A DNA stretch of 64,000 bases, from NCBI GenBank assembly GCA_024752435.1, contig CP103034.1, positions 682,001 through 746,000 on the forward strand. The letters are read 5' to 3'. Positions 11,404-23,284 of this stretch are shown here, in pieces (the first letter of the stretch is position 1; every line of letters starts with the position of its first letter). The notes below the pieces were generated by a model that saw nothing but the letters and a program-made list of their open reading frames with translations, was not told where the DNA came from and did no database searches. The DNA is from Allantophomopsis cytisporea. Its lineage: Eukaryota; Ascomycota; Leotiomycetes; Phacidiales; Phacidiaceae. The translations under genes were made by a program, and so were the position numbers.

Positions 11404-14222
11404 CTAAATATACCACTCCTCCATTCGATAGTCGGGGACCTGAATATAGCTAGAACGATTCCAATCTTCAAGATTGCAGAAGTAGTGCGCAGAGGCTTCT
11501 TCGACAAGCGGACAAGCCTCGTCATATGCTTCCAAGAATCTACCACAGCGACAGAAAGGCTTCATCATCCCGCGCTCCACCAGAGGCAAAAAAGATGCAC
11601 CCTTTCCATATCTTAGACCATCTGCACGAGATTGCATGTTGAAATTCTTTGATATCCATGGATCATCCTCTGCAAGTCTCCGGTATGTGAGCAGCTCAGT
11701 CTGTATTGCAGCCCATATTGTTCCAAGGTCTTTGCTACCTTCATAATGATTATTATGCATTTTATGGTGTCTGCATATATCTTCGTTCTCTTCGTCTGAG
11801 TCTTCCATCAATACATCGGATCCTTCATCTTCAAAGTCGAAACGCATTCTGAGGCTATCAAGCCCATCATCATCATCATCATCATCATCGGCATCACTTC
11901 TCCTGGTCGCCCACGTCGACGGCCTTTCGCGGTACCTAGAAGAACTATATTCTTTGCCCCCATCTCTCTCTTCTTTTGCAAGATGCAGAACCCTAGATAA
12001 AACTTCCCAGCCTAGTTGCACCACAGGTGTTCACGTCGATATGATTGTGTTTGGGACACATTCGTGTAGTTCAACTGGGGTCATTTCGCGATGACTACAC
12101 TCGTAGTAGTTATCATTGCCTATGAGGGCTTGTACTGATATATGCGCTTTTAGTAGAGGATTGGCACCGTTTACTAACAGGCATACCAGACAAGCAACAA
12201 TTCCGAAAAGGTTCTCAGCCTCACAGCCACTTTGGGCTAGATGAAAAGCTGTTAAGACCAAGGTATGCAGTGGTAGTAGTTTCAATACCCTTCCACAGGA
12301 AATGCATTTTTTCAAGAAAAGGCCACTTGGAGTATTGATATTTGGCGCAGAAGGTGCACCAAAAATAGTGCCGATACTATGGCAGATCGCTTGAGCTGAA
12401 GTATGACAGAACATGTGTTTCCACTCGAACGGGATTGCGGGTATTCCATCTGCATGCAGCTTCCGAATGCATGGTGAGTCTGCATCCCATCTCCCACAAA
12501 TATCTACTTCTTCGCCGGCAAAGCGCCTGTCCTTGCTAAACTTATCATCCACCGTTGAAGGTAGACATGAAGTATGGGCTTTGAAGATAGACGTCATAAG
12601 GTTGTCTAAGACAGTGTGCTCGAGCTCATTGATGTAGAATTCCTGGACTTTGTTCCCCAAAAGATTAACGATAACAGTGTTGAGTACATTGCAACAGAAG
12701 TTTGCACCATCCAAGTAGCTGGCTGCCAGATGTAGGGGCGAGACCTTCTTGAAGTTATAAATCCTGACATCGATATCTTCAATAAGCTCCCAGAGAAGTT
12801 CCTCGTTTCTCGCCCTAATGACAAAACCTACAGCTTCTTCAACCAGCTCGATCGGCGATCTTTGAACCGCCTGAACAATTTGAGTCGCTGATAGAGGTAG
12901 ATCGTCAATTTGAATGTTGCTGAAGGAGTTTGATTGTAATGCGCGACTGAGCTTCTCTATCAATCTTGGTCTGGGTTGGTTATTTGGCCATGGTTTCCAG
13001 GTTTCCTCATCTTCTGGATCAACATCGTCATCCGTATCTGGATCAGGAGAGGGCGCTCTCTCATATGGCGAAGCTATTCGAGCATGTATAGTCCATCGGC
13101 ATAAGGAGGATGGTAATGATAAGGCTGCATTTGATATTTCAGACTCGCAAGCTCCCTCACCCGACATTGTATGGTCTATTGGGGTTCCAACAATCATCCC
13201 AGGAGTGTTTTCTGCGGTTATAGGGTCTGAATATCGATCGAAACGAAGGTTTTCTGCAGACCAATCCCGAGGTCCCTTGCCCCAGTGCTTCACCGTCTTG
13301 AAAGCGAAGAGCCAAAAATGATATAGCCAGGTTGTGGTAGTCCTTCAGATAGTGTAAGCATAAACTTCGCAGATTCATTCAGAGCTCCTTACTTTCTCTC
13401 ATTCTTGGTCATGGAGTTCAAGAGGTCATCATGTCTTCCTTGGATCAGAAGACTGGCCCGATCGTTAAGTGCTTTCTTGTGTATAGCTATCGCTGTTGGA
13501 GATGCTGCATTCATTGGGGATGAGGCCTCTATGGGAGACTGTGCAAGTACAGATATCTCTTCTGGAGTCGATCCTGTATATCCCCAGGGCGATGACATGT
13601 CCATCGCAACCTGCAATGATGCTCTGAGAGCTCGATAAGGCAAGCTCCAATGCATAAATCTAGGTATAGGATCAGCGAAGAGTGCAAAATGATTTTCTGG
13701 GCCCATTACGCATTGATATTCAACTGCAATGCTTGCTCGAGTCTCGCTTTCGTATAGATGCGTCTGCGTAGTTTCTTTTTATCAATGCTCTCGCCATTAT
13801 ATAAAATAGTAGCGGTCGAAGATTCATCCCGGACACGTTTTCCTAAAGCCTTGCATGCTTCATCCTGGAACCTAGTGGGCACATTCTTCGTGATTTTCCA
13901 CTTTTTGAAGTGGTATTTATATTGATGATCACTATTTGAATCATATGGGGTCAGCAACTGTGCTCCGAGAATATAGGAAGATTAGAGGCTAGTACACTGC
14001 ATCAAATTTGTATTCTTCATTCATTCTCTTCACAAGTTCAGGAAGGGAATAATCCTCGTCGATATATAGTCTTTTAATGACAGGCTGCAGACATTCCCAG
14101 CGCTGAGGAAAAGCAACATCCAAAAACAAATGGTCGGCGCTCTGAGGCTGAGTCTCATCCATGATTTCAAGTGGGTACTGTTGAATATTTGCGATTTGAT
14201 CATCCAAAGTGGTGGAGAACAT
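11404..14222 (-). CDS. Clr5-domain protein, about 868 aa, with one unresolved in-frame TGA
   Basis: Proposed exons: 14222-13996, 13931-13710, 13659-13393, 13342-12060 and 12011-11404. The N-terminus carries the Clr5 pattern: W..L.P.IK.LY...Y.L.ELV..M, then an intron, then QYKYHFKKW. The central part contains YHFWLF, HWGKGPRDW and a helical, possibly ankyrin-like segment (SPLHLAASYLDGA). An acidic run of eight Asp follows, then a Cys/Trp-rich C-terminus (CRCGRF, DWNRSSY, EEWYI). Three introns of 50-64 nt are well supported by frame. A TGA at 12031-12033 lies in one continuous frame; a 48-nt intron 12059-12012 (weak donor GTGTCC) or a 42-nt one starting at GTGAAC would remove it. If neither is spliced the gene is broken. 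Clr5 domains are named from a fission yeast silencing factor; the function of this mould subgroup is unknown. Confidence 0.7.
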
Positions 14223-15559
14223 GATTTATATAGGCATAAAAAGAGGGAAGGCTGAGAAGTTGTGTACATTTGGTTTTCGATATGGTCGTTGTTTGATATG
14301 CGTGCCCAGATATCAGTGTTCAGGCAGAATTGGAGTTTGCGGATGGAAAAGCTGCTGCTGCAGAAGGGTAATGTGCTGGCGGATGGATGCATATGCTTGT
14401 GACAGATCTGGTGGGTTGAATCCTCAAATCACATCACTATCGCCTCAAAAACGGCTACCTCCAGTCAAAGACAGACTCCCGCCTCCAGCGTATCGAAAGC
14501 GTTTTTTCGTGCCTACATCAAAGCGCCTCGAATCATCCAGTGACCGGAAGGATTGCAACCCCTGGGGCCTAAGTGCTTACAAGCTTCCCTGTTAAATGCC
14601 GGAGACACTATCAATCATGCCACGCCAACAATGCCTGAAGACAAAAGTGTCCAATGACAGCTTTTATTTCAGAATATATCAAAACCAGGATTGACGGAAG
14701 GCAGCAGGAATAATAGGTGAGGCGGCATACGTTCGCAGCAGACAAAGTCTACCCCCCTGCGCTTAATATCGAGAAACAAAAGTTCACTTTCTAGTCGGAG
14801 ATACAGCTGTGACAGCATCATAGCAAGGCAGACAAGGCAACGAGAAACGACTCACTCCATTACATGTGCTGTCAAACTTTTATGGTAACGAGTCAGCTTG
14901 TTGATGCATACAAAAGTAGAAAAGCCACTGATATAGAAAGAACGAGTGAATGATATGGAGGCTACTCAAAGATGAATGGTGCAAGTTTTAGCAAGTTTCA
15001 GCCGCCGTATGCATGCGAATGTACAACAAATGAATTTTGATTTATCCTGAAAATCAAAATGACTATTGATCTCAATTTGGAAATCTTGGCTTGGTGTACA
15101 AAAGGATAATATCCAATACAGATAGCACTTTGTTGACTTGTGCGTGAACCAAGATGATGACTTCCTTACAGTTTCGCATACGGAGATACCCGATGGCCAC
15201 ATCAAGATGCTATCATTCCATTTCCATTTGTCTCTGATCTTTTGTATCGAGAATATTGGCAAGAAAGCCTATGCTCTAATTCTTCGTGAGGCAAAGCTGG
15301 ATGATACATACAAGATGTTAGTTCCGTAGGTAAGCTGTAGGTTAGGTATATATGCTTCGATCCCCTCGAACGAGTTGAAAGCTATCAGAAAGTATTTGAT
15401 TTAGAAACATCACGTACATTACCTATCAAATTTTCAAGCTGTATGGTATGATGTGCAAGTCCAGATCAAGACGTACCAATCACAAAGCGCAAAGCTCGTC
15501 CCAGGAGAGGTAAGAAGATCTTCACTTGATTATACATACCACTATTCTTTGCAGGACTG
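14223..15559. other. Intergenic, upstream of the Clr5-domain gene
   Basis: About 1.3 kb holding the promoter of the Clr5-domain gene. The 128-residue open frame on the plus strand (14209-14595) is Cys/Arg-rich with no family resemblance and is likely chance. Near 15510-15554 there is a well-formed intron (GTAAGA to TTTGCAG, about 45 nt) that could attach an upstream exon to the ORF at 15560. Confidence 0.45.
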
Positions 15560-16138
15560 ATGGAAAATAGCGATCACCTGCAAACCCAGAAGAAAATCGA
15601 GACGAACCCATACATCTCGTCGAGTACATTTACAGAGCATGACTTGACGTTTTCCCAAAGGACTTCTACAGATCATCATATGTTGAGGAACTTTAATAAT
15701 TCGTATTTGAATTACAATCATTACACTTCGCCTAGTCTTCAGCTATCATCAGTTCAACATCTCGGTGCCAGTCATTTAATCACAAAGCAGCTGGCTTCAA
15801 ACCATACTGAGAATACACATTATGGATTCGAGTGTATCGGATCACAGTTCGCGGGCCACATTCCAGCTTATGAGCAGGCGACTCCTACTCAAGTCTCATC
15901 TATGACTTCCCGGAATTTCTGTCCAAACTGTAGCCATGCACTTGAGACCCAGGTATATGGTCAGCAAGCCGTAAAGGATCTTTCTCCAATGGAGAGATAC
16001 GAAAGAGAACCACCCTTTGAGCAGCCCATCGTCTTTCTCGGACAAAGCCAGGGGACTGGTATGCGTACGGTCTGCCGATGCCATACGATGCTGAGCAGTG
16101 ATATAGCATCCGATTGGGACATAAGTCAAGGATCATAG
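15560..16138 (+). CDS. Hypothetical protein, 192 aa, possibly only the 3' exon
   Basis: An open frame starts at ATG 15560 and stops at 16138. The protein is rich in Ser, Thr, His, Asn and Gln, with a Cys pair motif CPNCSH near the middle and CRCH near the end, which might bind a metal but do not match a family I know. Immediately upstream is a canonical 45-nt intron ending TTTGCAG. Splicing it would put a basic segment (TKRKARPRRG) in frame before the ATG, which could be a nuclear localisation signal. The true start may therefore lie further upstream, and I could not trace a complete 5' exon. It is convergent with the membrane-protein gene at 16343. Confidence 0.35.
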   Translation: MENSDHLQTQKKIETNPYISSSTFTEHDLTFSQRTSTDHHMLRNFNNSYLNYNHYTSPSLQLSSVQHLGASHLITKQLASNHTENTHYGFECIGSQFAGHIPAYEQATPTQVSSMTSRNFCPNCSHALETQVYGQQAVKDLSPMERYEREPPFEQPIVFLGQSQGTGMRTVCRCHTMLSSDIASDWDISQGS

Positions 16139-16342
16139 ATCATGATAGAGGATAAGAATTCCAAGCTGAGGATATTTAGGCGTTTAATTTAACTACTTTT
16201 TTTCCTTATCATGACGTCGTCACTTGCATGTTCATACATAGAATATAATCAGGGACTGTTTGTAATATCCACTAGATTGTTCGTGAAACTGAAAGAAATA
16301 GAAGAATAATCGAAGCTACATGTGAAGAGCGTGAAGAAGCCA

Positions 16343-17624
16343 TTAAATAAGCTTCGACACCATACTCGAAAGCGCAGCGGGTATGTGGCGAATCCAGTCA
16401 AGTAGAGAATGCAGTTGAAGCCCAATGAGGGTGTAAAGTAGCCTGCACTCTGATACGATGAGCTTGGGAAGAAAACGAGTAAATACGAACAGACCATAAC
16501 CGGTCCCGAGGATCGTCAACAGACACAGAAGCATGAAAACATGTTTCCACTTGATCTTGTACAATGGCCTGAGGACACAACTTCTAAAGAGAGAGCCCAT
16601 ACGGATAAAATGAGATCTGCTTTGCACGTGTGGTAATGCATCTTCAACCGCAGGCTCATAGTATCGTGTCTCGCTAGTTGTTGCGTTGATGAGAGAGTAC
16701 ACATGTTCTTGACGGCTTCGCTGTGTGCTGTCCCCTTGCCGTCTTGGCGCGTCAAGGAGAGGCTCAAGCTCAGCAGAACGAGACATCAGCATCCGCTCCT
16801 CGTCTTGAGATACTTTGAATTGCTCTCCCGGAAACGGGGTTTCGAAGTATTCAGGAGAAGGAAGTCTCGAGGTATATAACGGCTCGTATCTAGGTACAGG
16901 ATGTGGCATAGACTCTTGAAGAATCCTCATAGCGGAAATATATGACTTCGTATTCGATCGAAGGGTTTGAGTCGGTTGGTATGGACTCACAATGAGACGC
17001 ATAGTATTCATCAAGGTGCGGTATGAGGTCTTCGTAAGTCGAAAATCGTAAGCTCGAGCCGCTGGACCGGTCCCATACTGTCGAAGTCGAGATAGAGGAA
17101 TTGGAGAATGATGCCTCAAGTTCACATATGACTGCATACGAAGCTCTCGCTTTCCTTCAAGCCCCAGTGATCTGACAAGATGGCCTTGAATATCTGAGCC
17201 CGCGTAACCTGCCTTTGCTATAGGCATCGACAAGTGTCCGTCATCCCGCAAGTTACGCTCACGGAGATATTTCTCCAATGGGGTGCTCCTGAAACTGGTG
17301 ATCTTGACAAATCAGATGATGATCAGAGGACTATCGATCAATACCTACTATGGCAACAAGAAGAGTCTCTTCTTCTGTGTTAAAATGAGGAGCTCTCAAA
17401 ACCACGACTGGGTGATCATAGGCACCGCTTTCGAGATAGATATTGCATCGGTCACAATTTCTGTTCTTGCATTCGAGCTCGGAATCAAACCCTCTTGATG
17501 GAAGCCATAGTACACATCCAGTTCCAACTTCGCAAGCTCTAACTTTGTGTAATGAGTTTTCTCCTTTGAGGTATACTGGTCCGGCAAAGCTTGAAGGATC
17601 GCAAGAACATTGGCTTGAAGACAT
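16343..17624 (-). CDS. Unrecognised protein with one C-terminal membrane segment, 411 aa
   Basis: Exons 17624-17349 (92 codons) and 17302-16343. Donor GTAGGT and acceptor CAAG join ...LLVAI to ITSFRSTPLEKYL in phase 0, a junction I recall from small fungal proteins of the LVTSF...LE.K type. The first exon is Cys-rich (CSCD, CEVGTGC, CKNRNCDRC) and ends in a PVVVL strand. The middle is proline- and arginine-rich. A single hydrophobic span sits at about residues 346-367 (VFMLLCLLTILG), followed by about 40 residues with a second moderately hydrophobic amphipathic stretch. No signal peptide is seen, so a membrane-anchored protein with a large cytosolic N-terminus is the likely topology. Function unknown. 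Confidence 0.65.
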
Positions 17625-20082
17625 GATGTGATAAAATAATATATTTTCATTGAAAAAGTATACTATATTGGCGCCCGTGATGGGCATGTGTCATATATAC
17701 TGGAAATCAGAGCGAGGAATGCATAACTTATCATGACAGGGTGCAACATCTCAGCCTCTTGCAGCCTAGAGTGACCCTTTTCACGGCCTCATACCAACAT
17801 TTTCATGGCCGCGGCCATCCATTTATTATTCAGCCTTGCCCTTTTCTAATTAATCCAATATTATTCAAGATGTAAATGGCATTTCACTGCACTCTTGTAT
17901 CGCCTCCTCCAATATAGAAGTACGAGTCATGACCAACGCTATACTTTGTCAATCCGATTTATCTCAAGATAGCGACTTTGTAACATTTTCTACCTTGCTT
18001 AGAGTTGTTATTCGAAGTATCCTATCCGACTGTTTCACTTTGTACCAGCTTGAGAATATTACAATCAATTTTATCATGTGTGAATGACCTCAAAGGCTCG
18101 ACCATATCCAATAACATTCCTCGCCTAAGGGCTGTTGGGTGGCTGATGGTACCAACGTTGGTGCGCAGTAGGAGCGGCGCTTCGACGGGAGGCGCCGGTA
18201 AGAAATCGTTTCCGCCTCGGCTACCAACAACATATCCTTGATGCTCAGCCTCACTTTATATCGCAGTTGCTGGGTATGTTTTAGCAGTCGGGTATGTCAG
18301 GGTAATTGAGTGTTTTGTGATCTTTTCGTATCCCTACAGTTCCTTATACACCTCTTCCCACATTATGCCATGATTTCACTCAAGGATTAGATGTGAAGGT
18401 CAAGCCGGCGATTCATGCACATAGGCAAGATATCTGGAAATGATATTGGGTTACTAGGTATTTCACATTCATTATATCTATGCACAATCTTCAGCTCTTT
18501 ACACGTGGAAAACATGTTGCAAGAATTGATAGACTGGAGCTAAGCATAACCTTAAATTACGCATGTTTATGTACGGGTTCTTTGGGTTACAATTGCAGTC
18601 TGTACATATGAAAGCAACTAGGGATAGTCAAGGCACTCCAAGCATTTACATCTAGCAAAACAGAAGTCATGATATAGCGAAATTCACTAAAGCATCTTCT
18701 TCAAGCGGTTTGCTAACTGATGTGTATTCATCCTTGATTTTGAAGTATACGTTGAATATCAGCGCTTTTGTGCTTATCATTATCATACAAACCTCACCAT
18801 TATCGTACCCCATATCAGCCCTATGAGGGGTGCATACGATCGAATTCGTGCCTCTATTTGGTTTCTTTGTGTACTTCTGTAATGTAGCCACAAAGATGTA
18901 CTGCTTACGAGTTTCAACCTTTTGAGTGGTCTGTTTTTACGCTTGGTCTGAGGGGGTTGGTGAATATTTACCAGCTCGTGGCCTCTGCCTTATAGCATAG
19001 AACACCACATGAGGTTTGTATTCTAATAACCTCTTATTAATAAGATGTTTGTATCTCTTAATACTCCTCTTCGATAGGCGGCGGAAGAAATTTTGAAGTT
19101 GATCGATGGGCATGTAATAGTGTAAAGAGGAATAGAAGAAGATATTGAAATTCACAGATCTCCTTTAATCAAAAGCTACTCAAGTGCCTACACAGTCCCG
19201 ATGATGTCGATTGCTAGTGAATGTTGCAAATCGCGAGCTTCGTCTTCAGCAATAGTTATATATACCTCCCATACTTCTACTTCTGCACACATACCACCAA
19301 GTGCTTTTCAGACGCATGATGGTTCCTGTTTCTGAGTCTTACAAACAGTCCAAATGCCCGCGTGTGTCGCACTCTCATCATCCACCAGCCAACAATATCA
19401 CCGTACGCGGCATCATCATCCAAGGTCTCGTCATCATTGAGCCAAACGATCATCATACATGATCTTCCCGACGGGCGCAAGTGTTACGGCCTCATTTAGC
19501 TTCAGTATCCGATATATATATTTTCCCCGGCGGCCCACTCCCGCTCTTCATATCAGAATGCAATGGCACGTCCAGATACATTGGTGGTTTCCGCCCGTCC
19601 AGCACCTGTCTAACTATCCGCGTATCACAAAACTTCGTTGTTTTCCTCAGCCACGTCATCATTCCGAAACGCATCGTCGTTGAGCTGTGGATTCATTGAC
19701 CATGGCCAATCTGTTGTGGTCGGGGTCTGAGCCATTGTTCAACATCCTGATTCACTGTCAAGTGTAATGGTAACTTCAGGCAAACAAGAAGAGGGCTTTG
19801 CAGTATGCTAGGTGATGATCCAGCAGAAAACATATAAACCTGCTCTTTTCTCTTATCGGGTACACAACCTCTGGACACATCCTCTCAGTGGAGTGGATAC
19901 ATTGAAAGTTTACACAGCTACCTCACACGTAAAAAAGGACCTGTTGCCATCGCGGATCTACGATATGACTGTAATGATGGGCAAGGATTGGAGTATATAC
20001 ATTTGACTTACTAAAATCGCTATGCTATGCCCTCTAAATGCTCGAATAAAAAACGATCTTCTCAATGCCACCAAACTCCTCC
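17625..20082. other. Gene-poor stretch, about 2.5 kb
   Basis: AT-rich DNA between two minus-strand genes. All open frames are under 80 codons, with composition unlike protein (18005-18241, 18667-18891, 18937-19155, 19459-19699). No terminal repeats, transposon remnant or RNA gene was recognised. The first few hundred bases should contain the promoter of the membrane-protein gene. Confidence 0.5.
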
Positions 20083-21596
20083 CTAATCCCCATTCAAATA
20101 AGGATGTTCCAACGCCTACATCAATCAATAATCATTCACACGTACAACACGGAAATTCATCACTCACCTGTTCAGCAGTCAACCTATTCCCACTCTCAAA
20201 AACAACCAACCCCTTGACCAACCCTCTCGCTCCCTCATCCCCAACCAAACTCTCCCACCCCCGCCCTTCAAACTCCCGATACCACTCAAAAGGCGGCGTC
20301 GTAAACCCACACGCCTCGGGCCAGCTCTCCCGCGTAGGCGTTCCCAACGTCTTAAACATACTGAGTATCAGCCCCAACTGATTCCCATCCTCCTCCCCAC
20401 TCCGACTCTCAAACAGCGGCACATGATTCACGCGCGCACATTCCGCAAGTACCGTGCCCGCAGCCCACATATCGAGACTAGTCCCATACGCGCGATTCCC
20501 GAAGAGCGTTTCCGGCGCGCGGTAGCACGTCGTGCCAACCTCGAGGACTTTGTGTGCGGGCGGTTCGGTGGAAGTGGAGAGGGTTGGGTGCCAGGCTGTG
20601 CCGAAGTCGGCGAGGAGCGCGGGCCCGGATGCTGAGGTGAGGAGGATGTTGGAGGGCTTGATGTCCCGGTGGATTATATCCTGTGCGTGGAGGTAGGCGA
20701 GTGCGGAGAATAGGTTTTTGAAGTAAGATTTTATGTGTGCTGGAGGTAGGGGGGCAGGGTTGGAGAGGAGGGTGGCGAGTGTGAGGGGTTGGTAGGGGAA
20801 GACTAGGATGGGGAGGCCTGATGATGGGTCTTTTGTGCTGGTTGTTAGGGAGATTATGTTGGGATGCGAGAGCTTCTGGAGGATGGAAACTTCTCGTCGT
20901 GTGTCGTGCGGCTCCATGGGGCGGGTTTCGGTGACGATTTTTAGAGCATAGGTACCGGATCGGTAGACCTGGGAGGTTAGACCTTCGGCGATGGGGATGC
21001 AATTCTCGTAGATTCCGATTTGGAGTCCTGTGGGTGAAGGGGGACGATCATCTTCATGACTTGATGGCGGCGGTGCACTGAAGTCTGCCAGATGGGCATT
21101 ACACGCTGCTTCATATTCTTCCTATGGAAATCAGTGATGCTAAATAGTTTGTCGGGAGGAAGAAGATGGAGCTATATCAAAGGGCCAGAAGAATGGAGGA
21201 ACTGGAGAGAGAGTAACATGATCCTAAACGTGACTTCTGGAAAGATGGAGGATTTGGAAAGGCGAAAGATATTGACTCAAAGCCACTTACACGTGACGTC
21301 GAGGTGTTATATGCATCTGTTTCTGCAGCAAATGCGTTACCCTGAGATGTCGACTCAGCACTTGGGTTTGCAGCATCAATGGCAGATTTTCTGATGAGAC
21401 GTCAGTCAGCTCGCTCACTCCAAACACAGTGCATAATCTAGTACAGAAAAGCGAATTCGCAATGAAGAAAACTGGAAAGGAGAAAAGCCCCCAGGAGGCT
21501 GGAGCAGAGTAGAAACAAATGTATAACCAACAATTTTTGTACAGTCTCATATCTATCCATCACCCCTAAGCTACGCTTCCACTCCGCTGCAGCCAT
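20083..21596 (-). CDS. CDK-like Ser/Thr protein kinase, Csk1/CAK type, 383 aa
   Basis: Exons 21596-21532, 21390-21291, 21121-20168 and 20115-20083 keep one frame. The start reads MAAAEWKRSLGVMDRYE. The kinase domain runs from about residue 95. It has a glycine-poor nucleotide loop (AEGLTSQVYRSG), the lysine in YALKIV (about 116), HRDIKPSN (catalytic Asp about 208), DFGTAWHP (about 227) and an activation segment GTTCYRAPE followed by DMWAAG. The last exon is only 33 nt and encodes ALEHPYLNGD, the usual end of a kinase fold. The HRDIKPSN and YRAPE pattern together with the activation loop fits the fungal Csk1-like CDK-activating kinase group. Such kinases phosphorylate the T-loop of cell-cycle and transcriptional CDKs, so that role is inferred here. 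Intron 1 (donor GTTGGT) is the least certain junction. Confidence 0.8.
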
Positions 21597-23284
21597 TTTT
21601 GACGATGATTGTTGGTCGTCGGTCGTTAGCTGATGTTTGAAACGGCATATACGTAGTGGGCAACGTTGGTTAGACGCAGGTACGCGCCACTATTTCGGGC
21701 GTCAGTTGATGGAACATTTGGGAATGCGGTGCGAGGGGGATCGGAGAGGTTTCAGAAATGCAACTCTCTGGGAATTCTTGTTAAAGTGGCGCCATTTGGT
21801 GTACGAGATGGATCTCCTTCATAGGGCTGTCCTTTTTAATTTATCTCATCCTTTTATACTTTTGTATTTTATCGGTCTTCATGCTGCGTGGCTATTTCGT
21901 GTCATGAATTATTTCTCCTTTTCTCTCGTTACGGAGGGTGCCTCGGTGTGTTTCTTTTCATTTCGTGAGGTCCATCTCAATCTTGCAACATCAGGCCGAA
22001 AATCAGGTACCAAAAGCAATCTACAGACTACGACAGTGCAATCTTCATTTCATCATTTCTTGTCTTAGCCAAAAATAGTCTTAGTACCTGAGGACCGATG
22101 GAACTTGGACGAGCGGGCGTCGACGAAGTTAATCGGTAGGGTCATGTATGATGGACCGAGGTTGTCATTTTGAAGATCCAAAGATGAACGTATGTTGTTT
22201 CCAAGGATTTGATATAGGTAGCCATATAATTAATTAATTGATTAATTGATATTTTGTTTGGTTGAATATTTGTTCTTTTTTTGTTCTTTTTCTATTTATT
22301 CCATCGAATACCTTCTGCCTCACTCACATCACACTCTCCAGATATATTCGGAGTACTTCACTTCCTACAAGTATTGGGATACATACTCCGTAGTCCACAA
22401 TCGATATACTCAACGTGAAAGTGGACCTTGCCCTTCTCCAAGAATTCCATGTATGGATGTACCTCGTACCTTGAAAATGTATGGAGATGACATGCATGCA
22501 TGTATATCGTACTCCGGACAATGCTGCAAGGTACGTATCTCAACTTCCACATTTCATACTTTGTACGGTATGTAATACTTCTCTCATGCTGTTTGTCCAT
22601 TGTTTTCCCGGCTTCACGATATTTAATTGTTTACTTACATGAATCCTCCGGCCGAATCCCTCAATCTTTGTCGCATAAACGACAGCACAAAGTCGTCGCA
22701 AATAAAAGCCAAGCCAAGCCAAGCAAAGCAAATGCTGCCCACTTGATTCGACTTGCTTCGATCATCATCTCCAAAGTTGTGCAGAGATATTCAGTAAGAT
22801 CAATCATCAATGCAACGACTCAGCTGAATTCAAGCACCGCCTTATGGGGTACGAATGAAAGACCGGCAGTCTGCTCCCGGTCATTCCGCATGGGCTCTCT
22901 ACCGTACTTGCGCTGACTGGTACGCTGGAAACAGCCGTCTGCAACGAAATAAGGTCCAAGATTGATTGAACGATGGCGTTTCTCTGGCCCCAACTAAACA
23001 ACCGACAATAGTGAAATAAGTGCTAACGTCGTAAATGTGATCTGATTGATCTGGAGAGTAGCTTCCGCTCGCTCCTCCAGAATGATGATGCCCGACAGGT
23101 CATAACGGTCAAGTCACTCTTCCAAACTACCGTATCTACCGTACCTTACCATCTTATTACTACTACTACTACTACTCCAACATCTAATCCAGCCTCAATC
23201 TCACACTCTCTCTATCTCTCTCGTAATATCCTTATGCGCATTCATGATCTCTCTCCGTTGTAGCCCGAATATCGCTCATTCACT
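21597..23284. promoter_or_regulatory. Divergent intergenic region, kinase / muniscin
   Basis: About 1.7 kb between two divergent start codons, so it holds both promoters. It contains alternating TTAATTAATTGATTAATTGA near 22230, an AAGCCAAGCC direct repeat near 22710, an ACT trinucleotide run at about 23155-23177 and a TCTC-rich leader before the muniscin ATG. No gene is seen. Confidence 0.5.

Noticed and set aside
14209..14595. 128-codon open frame on the plus strand
   Set aside because: Cys/Arg-biased composition, overlaps the Clr5-gene start on the opposite strand, no family resemblance.
18005..19699. Several open frames of 60-78 codons
   Set aside because: Short, overlapping on both strands, composition like random AT-rich DNA.
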